Shown here piece by piece: positions 41,817 through 47,147 of a DNA stretch of 47,147 bases. The notes under the pieces are model-generated. The model was not told the DNA's origin. It ran no database searches and was given only the letters and a program-made list of their open reading frames with translations. The first letter of the stretch is position 1. Each line of letters begins with the position of its first letter. The stretch is from the NCBI GenBank assembly GCA_033761835.1, contig JANRME010000288.1:1-47147 (forward strand), read 5' to 3'. Both the position numbers and the translations under genes were made by a program. This stretch comes from JADJNW01 sp033761835. GTDB taxonomy: Bacteria > Bacteroidota > Bacteroidia > Chitinophagales > Saprospiraceae.

Positions 41817-41935
41817 AATATTTTCTTGTTTTATTTCATTTTGAAATCAAATATTATTACCACCATCGCTACGATAGCATACGAATCCCAAGCAAACAAG
41901 ACCGTTTGCTAAACCTTTGGAGGGGTATGTTCCGC

Positions 41936-42733
41936 TTACTGCGGCGACGTGGACGTATCCTGTATCAAAGAATCAAGGGGCGGTAAAACAAAGGAGCTAT
42001 CGTCCATGATTGGGTTGGGTTTAGTCTTTTTCTCATCGGTAGGCGCAGAGGAATTGGGAAGCATAAAAATCGCAACGGTTAGAATCAACAAAACGCTGGC
42101 AGCTGCGGCCAACCAACCGCGATACTTTGGTTTGCGCTTTGGCTGTGGCACTGGTTCATAGCGTTCTATCTGCGGGAAGTCATCCTTTTTCAGAGGGCTT
42201 ATAGGAATATTTTGAGCGGGGGCAGGCGAAGGAATATCAATCATCGCATCGATGGCTGGCGCGGCCGGCGGCATAAAGCGCTCTTCGGGGGTATCGGTTT
42301 CGGCAGCGCCTACGGCGATTCCCGTTGGCTTAAATTCAGACGCCGATAAGGCAGGTTCCGACGTCGTTATTTGAATCGTTTCCTCCCAGGTGAGGTTGCG
42401 CAAGCGCTCTTTGCCTTGCACCATTTCGATGACGGATATTTTCAATACCAATGGGAAAGTGCCTTCCAATAAAGGCTTTACGTAGAATACCCATTCGGTA
42501 TAATCGCCTTTTTCCAGGAACTGTTCTTCATCCGAAATGCTGCGAATCTCGAACGGATGCTCGGCGCTGGGGTCGATCAATTCTACCTGCATCACTTCGG
42601 CTACGCGTACTTGCTTGATGGTCACATCTGTATCCAGTTCGATATTACGAATGATTGTCTCTTGGTCAAAAGCCAGTCGTACCAGGCATTTTGTTTCCTT
42701 TTGCAATTGCATTGGCTCAGGAATTTTGTACAC
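41936..42733 (-). CDS. Membrane-anchored beta-sandwich protein, C-terminal part of amber-split EAD11 protein
   Basis: 265 residues from GTG 42733 (ATG 42712 is an alternative). N-terminal beta-rich domain (~8-125: KCLVRLAFDQETII, VAEVMQVELIDPSAEHPFEI, GDYTEWVFYVKPLLEGTFPLVLKISV) of a type I associate with effector-associated-domain proteins in Saprospiria; a Pro/Ala-rich linker (~130-200); one membrane helix (~206-225, WLAAAASVLLILTVAIFMLP); then a short Pro/Ser-rich tail. The frame continues upstream without a stop for ten codons to a TAG, beyond which lies the EAD11-like ORF in the same frame. AGGA sits six bases before the GTG, so reinitiation is possible. Confidence 0.65.
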   Translation of the reverse strand: MYKIPEPMQLQKETKCLVRLAFDQETIIRNIELDTDVTIKQVRVAEVMQVELIDPSAEHPFEIRSISDEEQFLEKGDYTEWVFYVKPLLEGTFPLVLKISVIEMVQGKERLRNLTWEETIQITTSEPALSASEFKPTGIAVGAAETDTPEERFMPPAAPAIDAMIDIPSPAPAQNIPISPLKKDDFPQIERYEPVPQPKRKPKYRGWLAAAASVLLILTVAIFMLPNSSAPTDEKKTKPNPIMDDSSFVLPPLDSLIQDTSTSPQ

Positions 42734-42763
42734 AAGGCTTCCTGTTTTGGCAGCAGGCGTGCC

Positions 42764-43042
42764 CTAGATCATTTGAAAATCCCTTTCTTCGAGCGAATCA
42801 ATCAGCAATAATAGGTCTGCACGGATCTGATTGTACTCGATTTGCAATTCCGCGTCACTCAATAAGTTCTGAACGTTCTTCAGATTGGCGTCATTGAGGC
42901 GGCTCTCTAACAAAATAAGCGGATTGTACTTAGGTGAGAAGTCTGGCAATGCCTTTTTTAGTTCTGCAATAGCATCGGCGATACTTTCCGGCACGAGGCG
43001 GCGAAGTTTGGATTTGAGGGCATCAAGTGTTGTTGCGTCCAT
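42764..43042 (-). CDS. EAD11-like effector-associated domain, N-terminal part of amber-split protein
   Basis: 92 residues. The whole ORF resembles effector-associated domain 11: an initial helix (TTLDALKSKLRRLVPES), AIAELKKALPDF, YNPLILLESRLNDANL, then E-x-N-x-I (EYNQIRADLLLLIDSLEE). EADs are adaptor domains in bacterial conflict/immune-type systems, where they recruit or tether effectors by homotypic contact. It ends FQMI-TAG, and the frame runs on through GTPAAKTGSL into the beta-sandwich ORF. With the TAG read through, the protein would be about 367 residues: EAD11, beta-sandwich, linker, membrane helix. Confidence 0.65.
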   Translation of the reverse strand: MDATTLDALKSKLRRLVPESIADAIAELKKALPDFSPKYNPLILLESRLNDANLKNVQNLLSDAELQIEYNQIRADLLLLIDSLEERDFQMI

Positions 43043-43100
43043 GTTATTGAAGTTAGAAGTTGGAAGTACGAGGTACGAGATACGAAGGTAGAGGTACGGG
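43043..43100. repeat. Single-arm low-complexity words before the EAD11 gene
   Basis: AGAAGTTGGAAGTACGAGG then TACGAGATACGAAGG and TAGAGGTACGGGG: reiterated GAAGT and GAGGTACG words directly upstream of the start codon, with no complementary half. Confidence 0.45.
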
Positions 43101-43221
43101 GTGGGATTTCAAAATGAAAAAGATTTTAGGTTCAAGGAGAAAAATAGCGCGGATATCCAAGTAAAAATTAATGAGGGGCAGATTTTCAAAAAAAACGCTT
43201 ACCAGCATTTCCTTCGTTCAA

Positions 43222-43255
43222 AGAAAAAAGCGCTGCGAAAACTTTCCACAGCGCT
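43222..43255 (-). terminator. Terminator of the ars operon
   Basis: AGCGCTG / CAGCGCT with an inner GAAAA/TTTCC-type extension between 43229 and 43255; on the minus strand followed by CTTTTTTC. It lies 24 bp after the arsC-like stop. Confidence 0.8.
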
Positions 43256-43279
43256 ACCTACTTACTGCTTCATAAAATT

Positions 43280-44020
43280 TCAGTTGTCCGCTTTTGAGGG
43301 CGATTGTTCTTGTTCTTTTACTAATTTTTGTTTTGCGTAAGCCATCATATAGAAAAATTCCCGCGCGATCTGGCGGCAACGCTCGTCGTATTTATCTGTT
43401 TCAGAAGGAGTATTATCATAATGTTTTGGGTCTTCGTAAGGAATTGCAAAACGCTCCTCCGCCCCCGGCACGATTGGGCAAGAGGCATCGGCTTCGGAGC
43501 AAACCATCACCGCGGCAAAATTTTTATTGGGATTAAAAGCATCATCATAACGCTTAGAAAACATGATAATCGGTTCAAATGCCCTGCCTAATTTGGCCTG
43601 GTATCTTGGATTGGCATTATCATACGTTTTTGCAATCGAAAAACCTGCGCGCTTCATCGCCGATACTGCTCTTGGATTGAATGCAGTCGCTTCTGTACCA
43701 CCCGAAAACCCTTGTACATTTTCCACGCCGTACCAGGCTGCTGCTGCCTCCAGCCAAAGCTGCCCCATGTGGCTGCGGCGGGAATTGTGGGTACAAATGA
43801 CGGTCAGATTTATGGGTTCTTCGGCTTGTCTTTTTTCTGCGATGTAGCTACCGATTTCCTCCAACGCAGCTTTCCTTTCAACATCAATTTGCTCAAATTC
43901 ATCGCTCAATGTTTCGCAATAATTTTGTAATTCTTTGTAAAATTTAGGTTTTTCTTTAATGGAAAAATTGTTCATAATCAAACTAATTGGGATGATTAAA
44001 AAGAATGTAATTGTTTTCAT
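43280..44020 (-). CDS. ArsC-type low-molecular-weight phosphatase-fold arsenate reductase, N-terminal hydrophobic extension
   Basis: 246 residues. The C(x)5R loop is CTHNSRRSHMGQLW; SGGTEATAFNPRAVSAMKRAGF and VMVCSEADASCPIVPGAEERFAIPYEDP are typical of the Bacteroidota arsenate-reductase/protein-tyrosine-phosphatase group. The N-terminus MKTITFFLIIPISLIMNNFSI is hydrophobic; either it is a signal sequence or the real start is the second Met (43975), giving a cytoplasmic enzyme of 231 residues. An arsenate reductase should be cytoplasmic, so export would be odd. Third gene of arsR-arsM-arsC, 66 bp after arsM. Confidence 0.82.
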   Translation of the reverse strand: MKTITFFLIIPISLIMNNFSIKEKPKFYKELQNYCETLSDEFEQIDVERKAALEEIGSYIAEKRQAEEPINLTVICTHNSRRSHMGQLWLEAAAAWYGVENVQGFSGGTEATAFNPRAVSAMKRAGFSIAKTYDNANPRYQAKLGRAFEPIIMFSKRYDDAFNPNKNFAAVMVCSEADASCPIVPGAEERFAIPYEDPKHYDNTPSETDKYDERCRQIAREFFYMMAYAKQKLVKEQEQSPSKADN

Positions 44021-44086
44021 ATTGAGTTATTTTAAATATAAAATCAATTGTGGCAGGTTCTTGAAACCCACCACAATCCTAAATTT

Positions 44087-44923
44087 TTAACAACAACCGC
44101 TACCCGGCTCGCAACACTCAGGTTTTTTTGCAAATACGGTGATACTGTAAATACCTGTATCGCTTTGTTTGAAAGTATTTAAATCCGCTTCGCTGATGTA
44201 TTGCAGCAGAATATCGTCGGGAACGATGATTTCTTTTTCCTTCTGAATTTCAATCGTTTCAAAGCCATTCTGACGAATCAATCCCAAGTATTCTTCTTTC
44301 TGAATTGCGCCAGATACGCAGCCTGCGTACATCTCGGCGGCTTCCTGCAAGTCTTTAGGCAACTCGCCAACCAATACAATATCAGAAATGCTGAAATGCC
44401 CGCCGGGCTTGAGTACGCGCATGATTTCCTTGAAAACATTGGCTTTGTTGGGCACCAGGTTCAACACGCAATTGCTGACGATCACATTGGCAATATTGGC
44501 GCCCACGGGCATTTCTTCTATGTCGCCGTGGCGGAATTCTACATTATTAAAGCCCAATTTTTCTGCGTTTTGACGCGCTTTTGCGATCATAGCTTCGCTA
44601 AAATCAATACCAATAACTTTGCCGCTTTCGCCGGTTTCATGGCGAGCGATAAAAACGTCATTTCCTGCGCCCGAGCCAAGATCAATGACTGTATCCCCGG
44701 GTTTGATCTTGGCGAATTGCGTGGGCAAACCACAGCCGAGATTCAAATCAGCATCAGGATTATAGCCCTCCAGTTGGGTATAGTCGTCGGCCATTACATT
44801 GTAAACATCGCCGCAGCAAGCCGTCGTGCCGCAGCAGCCATTGTCGTCGAGTGATTTCTCCTGGAGGGCAAGCTCTGAATATTTCTGGCGAACCAGTTCT
44901 TTTAGTTCCAATTCTGTTTTCAT
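44087..44923 (-). CDS. arsM: Arsenite S-adenosylmethionine methyltransferase
   Basis: 278 residues. SAM motifs VIDLGSGAGNDVFIARHE and GIDFSEAMIAKARQNAE; the three ArsM cysteines are in place: the N-terminal CCGTTACCGD segment, IVSNCVLNLVPNK and MYAGCVSGAIQK. The C-terminal PECCEPGSGCC is a further vicinal-cysteine cluster often seen in these enzymes. ArsM methylates As(III) to volatile or less toxic forms. It lies 28 bp after arsR and before the arsenate-reductase-like gene, so oxyanion reduction and methylation are co-expressed; there is no arsenite pump nearby. Confidence 0.95.
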   Translation of the reverse strand: MKTELELKELVRQKYSELALQEKSLDDNGCCGTTACCGDVYNVMADDYTQLEGYNPDADLNLGCGLPTQFAKIKPGDTVIDLGSGAGNDVFIARHETGESGKVIGIDFSEAMIAKARQNAEKLGFNNVEFRHGDIEEMPVGANIANVIVSNCVLNLVPNKANVFKEIMRVLKPGGHFSISDIVLVGELPKDLQEAAEMYAGCVSGAIQKEEYLGLIRQNGFETIEIQKEKEIIVPDDILLQYISEADLNTFKQSDTGIYSITVFAKKPECCEPGSGCC

Positions 44924-44951
44924 AAACGGATGATTTTTAATTATTTAAAAT

Positions 44952-45278
44952 TTAGCAACATTGTTGATTTGATAAATCTTTAAACATCGTGTTCATCTTG
45001 CTGGTAAAGCGTTCAAATGCTTCCCAATCAATGCAATAGCAAGATTTTTTGCCTTCTACCTCGCCTTTGATCAAGCCAGCGTTTTTTAATTCTTTTAAAT
45101 GCTGGGAAACGGTAGCCTGTGCCAGCGGTAGCACTTCAACGATCTCGCCACAGATGCACATTTGTTTTTCGGCTAAGGTTTGCAAAATTGCAATCCGTGC
45201 CGGATGGGAGAGTGCTTTCGCAAATTCTGCCAGCTCCACTAATTCCTTTGAAAACTCTAGACTTTTGTTTATCGCCAT
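44952..45278 (-). CDS. arsR: ArsR-family repressor
   Basis: 108 residues. Winged-helix domain: FAKALSHPARIAILQTL, QATVSQHLKELKNAGLI (recognition helix), and GKKSCYCIDWEAF (wing). A vicinal Cys pair in the third helix (MCICGEIVE) matches the arsenite site of classical ArsR (ELCVCDL); SCYC and a terminal QQCC add further thiols. It should release the ars promoter when As(III) binds. First gene of the operon; the operator/promoter is at 45301-45324. Confidence 0.93.
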   Translation of the reverse strand: MAINKSLEFSKELVELAEFAKALSHPARIAILQTLAEKQMCICGEIVEVLPLAQATVSQHLKELKNAGLIKGEVEGKKSCYCIDWEAFERFTSKMNTMFKDLSNQQCC

Positions 45279-45300
45279 TACTCGATTAAAATTTATATCG

Positions 45301-45324
45301 CAAATATACGATGAATAAATTCAT
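45301..45324 (-). promoter_or_regulatory. ars promoter and ArsR operator
   Basis: TATATTTG (minus strand, 45308 to 45301) is a perfect -7 box; immediately upstream ATGAATAAATTCAT (45311-45324) has six-base palindromic arms around two bases, between -7 and -33, the position expected of an ArsR operator. Confidence 0.65.
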
Positions 45325-45376
45325 AAAAACAAATTTTACCCAAAAAATTTTTAAAAAAAATTTGAAGAAGGAATCA

Positions 45377-46099
45377 TTACTTTATCAGACGAATAGCAAC
45401 ATCAAGCCTTTCGGCTACATTGTCCCAATTCAAAATATTAAAAAGTGCATCTACAAATTGCCCGCGATTGTTTTTGTATTTAAGGTAGTAGGCGTGTTCC
45501 CAAACATCAATTACTAAAATTGGAATGACACCCCACTGGGTGAGTTTTTCATGGTTTTCGCATTGCAGAATGACTAATTTATCTGCATAAGGCTGATAAC
45601 CCAAAATGCCCCAGCCGCTACCATCCACCGTTTTAGAAGTGGCAGCGATATAGCCTTTAAGCTTATCGTAAGAACCGAAATCCTTGTCAATACGCTTGAG
45701 TAAATCGCCTTTGGGTTCGGTTTTTTTATTGGTCAGATTCGTCCAAAAAATCGTATGTAAAATATGGCTGGAAAAATGATAGGCTAATTTTTTTGTCCAA
45801 AAATCAACCGTTTCAAAACTATTTTCGTCCATCGCTTTTTGAATCATTTGCATATCTTTATTCGCGCCGTTGACCGCACCGCCGTGGTGAAACTTATGGT
45901 GCAAATTGACCGTTTCAGCGTCCATGTAAGGCTCAAGCGTATCCAGCGCATAAGGTAAGGGCTGTAACTCAAACTTTCCTTCGGCATTCATGAGTCTATC
46001 AACGCCGCTGATTACAGATTCAGAAAAAACATTGTTAAAAGGAAGAATGGGCGCAGCACCCAGCGTCAAACTGTTATTTAGAAATTCTTTTCGGGTCAT
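45377..46099 (-). CDS. Exported Fe/Mn superoxide dismutase
   Basis: 240 residues. The N-terminal MTRKEFLNNSLTLGAA looks like a Tat-type signal (RK instead of RR), so the enzyme is likely periplasmic. Metal ligands are conserved: His in LHHKFHHGGAV, His in LAYHFSSHILHTIFW, and DVWEHAYYLKY. Two differences from E. coli-type enzymes: the gateway Tyr of HHxxHHxxYV is Ala (HHKFHHGGAVNGAN), and the Gln that hydrogen-bonds the metal-bound water (position 146 in Mn enzymes) aligns with His (CENHEKL). It converts superoxide to peroxide. Upstream (minus) of ars genes but transcribed separately. Confidence 0.9.
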   Translation of the reverse strand: MTRKEFLNNSLTLGAAPILPFNNVFSESVISGVDRLMNAEGKFELQPLPYALDTLEPYMDAETVNLHHKFHHGGAVNGANKDMQMIQKAMDENSFETVDFWTKKLAYHFSSHILHTIFWTNLTNKKTEPKGDLLKRIDKDFGSYDKLKGYIAATSKTVDGSGWGILGYQPYADKLVILQCENHEKLTQWGVIPILVIDVWEHAYYLKYKNNRGQFVDALFNILNWDNVAERLDVAIRLIK

Positions 46100-46229
46100 A
46101 ATAGGAGGAATTATTTTGTGAAATTAAAATTATCAAGATTTTAAGGACTTTGGCCGTTAAAAAGTGTTATTTTTCAAAAAGAAATGCGTCTAAAGTATTA
46201 TGGAACGTTCTTTTTTGTAAAAGAATCTA

Positions 46230-46610
46230 ATGGTAATAATGACAACCCTGAAAAAAAAGACCTGCATCGAATGTAGTGAAGAAATCATCGGGCGGCCCGA
46301 CAAACGCTTTTGCTCCGACCAGTGCCGTAGTGCTTATAACAATCGTTTGAACAGTGACGCAACTAATTTTATTCGCAATATCAATAATATCCTGCGCAAG
46401 AACCGCCGCATCCTCGCTGAGTTGAATCCTGACGGCAAGACCAAAGTGCACAGAGATAAGCTGCTGGAACGAGGCTTTAAATTTAGCTATTTCACCAATG
46501 AATATGTGACGAAATCGGGCAATATGTATCGCTTTTGCTACGACCAGGGCTATCTGGAAGTGGAAAATGATTTTTATGCCTTAGTGGTGCGGCAGCAGTA
46601 TGTGGAGTGA
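46230..46610 (+). CDS. Small zinc-ribbon protein of unknown function
   Basis: 126 residues (or 123 if ATG 46239 is used). N-terminal treble-clef-like zinc site: CIECSEEIIGRPDKRFCSDQCRSAYNN (CxxC ... CxxxC). The rest (NILRKNRRILAELNPDGKTKVHRDKLLERGF, YFTNEYVTKSGN) reads like a well-conserved cytoplasmic Bacteroidota protein I know only as hypothetical. The start has a run of As but no clear Shine-Dalgarno. A G-rich low-complexity stretch and a terminator follow. Confidence 0.8.
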   Translation: MVIMTTLKKKTCIECSEEIIGRPDKRFCSDQCRSAYNNRLNSDATNFIRNINNILRKNRRILAELNPDGKTKVHRDKLLERGFKFSYFTNEYVTKSGNMYRFCYDQGYLEVENDFYALVVRQQYVE

Positions 46611-46687
46611 GGAAGATGGGGAGAAAGGCAGGCGGGGTGAAAGGGTGACGGGGAGATGGGTGAAACGGAGATGGGGAGACGGGTAGA
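46611..46687 (+). repeat. GGGGAGA-type purine-rich word repeat
   Basis: Reiterated words GATGGGGAGA, GGGGTGAAAGGGTGACGGGG, GATGGGTGAAACGGAGATGG follow the zinc-ribbon stop codon. No complementary arm, so unlike the other spacers it is single-sided. Confidence 0.55.
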
Positions 46688-46725
46688 GAAGGATGTTTTC
46701 TGTTCGAAAACACCCTTCTTTTGTC
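46688..46725 (+). terminator. Terminator after the zinc-ribbon gene
   Basis: GAAGG-A-TGTTTTC / GAAAACA-C-CCTTC with a TGTTC loop, twelve pairs and one mismatch, followed by TTTTGTC. Confidence 0.75.
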
Positions 46726-46756
46726 ATAGAATTTTTGGACTTAGCGCCTCTTTTGC

Positions 46757-47146
46757 TTATAAGTTTTCCAAAATAGCATCTGGCAACAATACTTTATCAA
46801 TCGTATGAACGATGCCATTGGAAGTCAGGATATCCAAGCCCGCCGGCACTAAATTAGCAGGGGCGTCGGTTTTGTCAATGATTGACAAATTGCGCAAATC
46901 TACTTTCAGTTTCTCCCCTTGCAATGTGGTCAAATTCTGACCATTTCGGAGATCATTAGAAAATGCGCAGCTATCCACCACGTGGTATAGTAAAATCGTA
47001 GAAAGTGCTTCTACGCCAACTTGAGCTACCAAGTCCTCCAAAGAATTGGCACCAAGTGCACTGATCAATTCCGCAAAAGCCTCATTGGTCGGAGCGAAAA
47101 CAGTAAGAATCTGATTCGGGTCAGAAAGCGCCGCCGCAATCGCCGG
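46757..47146 (-). CDS. Fasciclin-domain protein (5' partial)
   Basis: The gene runs off the right edge; codons are in frame to 47146 with no start inside the window. About 129 residues are visible, all in a FAS1 domain: LTVFAPTNEAFAELI (H1 motif), ILLYHVVDSCAF, the NGQNLTTLQGEKL strand, and SNGIVHTIDKVLLP (H2 motif) near the C-terminus. FAS1 domains mediate adhesion and protein contacts outside the cell; Bacteroidota ones are usually secreted or lipoproteins. The C-terminus at LPDAILENL suggests that this is the last domain. Confidence 0.9.
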   Translation of the reverse strand, partial: PAIAAALSDPNQILTVFAPTNEAFAELISALGANSLEDLVAQVGVEALSTILLYHVVDSCAFSNDLRNGQNLTTLQGEKLKVDLRNLSIIDKTDAPANLVPAGLDILTSNGIVHTIDKVLLPDAILENL

Positions 47147-47147
47147 A

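Noticed and set aside
41461..41837. CRISPR or protein-coding gene in the 21-bp arrays
   Set aside because: Units are contiguous with no spacers. The heptapeptide frames lack start codons and are broken by stops after five or six units.
44201..44854. Plus-strand 217-aa ORF opposite arsM
   Set aside because: Antisense to conserved arsM motifs; no domain.
1..47147. Genome-wide reassignment of TAG to a sense codon
   Set aside because: TAG ends purA, tig, the OCD, DUF2911 and double-OmpA genes at their natural C-termini, and read-through would add unrelated residues. The two in-frame TAGs must be local events or leaky stops.
1..47147. Prophage, integron or insertion sequence
   Set aside because: No transposase, integrase or phage structural gene, and no terminal inverted repeats around a gene block were found.

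Overview
The window comes from a chromosome of a Bacteroidota bacterium, most likely a Saprospiria-type (Haliscomenobacter/Lewinella-like) organism; this placement is by inference. Supporting signs are promoters with a TAnnTTTG -7 box and few Shine-Dalgarno sites, a type-IX-secretion-style C-terminal domain, DUF2911, DUF5723 and DUF2807 proteins, an effector-associated domain (EAD11-like) protein, an archaeal/eukaryotic-type glycyl-tRNA synthetase, and no transposase or phage genes. Gene density is high and most genes are ordinary housekeeping or envelope genes.

Layout. 1-5.2 kb: a chromate-resistance cluster (ChrB domain fused to an AraC helix-turn-helix, ornithine-cyclodeaminase-family enzyme, stand-alone ChrB domain, ChrA transporter), then an exported DJ-1/PfpI lipoprotein, a methyltransferase and a relic of a second DJ-1 gene. 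5.2-12.3 kb (minus strand): M20 deacylase, Bcr/CflA efflux pump, purA, fur and a bifunctional Rel/SpoT. 12.6-16.8 kb: tRNA-Leu(UAG), then tig-clpP-clpX. 17-20.2 kb (minus): DUF2807 protein, an exported ADP-ribosylglycohydrolase and a methylthioribose-kinase-like protein. 20.4-22.8 kb: glycyl-tRNA synthetase, then 0.8 kb of non-coding DNA with a probable small RNA and a triplicated 16-mer. 22.8-25.5 kb (minus): a coiled-coil protein split by an in-frame TAG, and asd. 25.6-31 kb: a secreted lamin-tail protein, an EEP-fold membrane protein overlapping dgkA, a DUF5723 outer-membrane protein and an ElaA-type acetyltransferase. 31.2-32.8 kb: an NrtR/AraR-like Nudix regulator with a palindromic operator, and a lipoprotein. 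33-38.1 kb: a MacAB-like export operon with two permeases and a four-helix-bundle gene between them. 38.1-41.3 kb: DUF2911, outer-membrane barrel and double-OmpA proteins. 41.4-43 kb: divergent arrays of a 21-bp repeat next to an EAD11-like membrane protein that is also split by an in-frame TAG. 43.2-45.3 kb: arsR-arsM-arsC-like operon. 45.3-47.1 kb: exported superoxide dismutase, a zinc-ribbon protein and a partial fasciclin protein.

Themes. Metal and oxyanion stress recurs (chromate at the left, arsenic and superoxide at the right), each with its own regulator. tig-clpP-clpX is the usual protein-quality block. The most unusual material is not classical genes: the divergent 21-bp repeat arrays, two genes cut by TAG with both halves still open in the same frame, the small-RNA locus with its repeated 16-mer, and many intergenic spacers built of reiterated short words whose two halves are complementary. 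One such spacer holds the four-helix-bundle gene between its arms. All statements rest on reading the sequence and recalling families; no database search was run.
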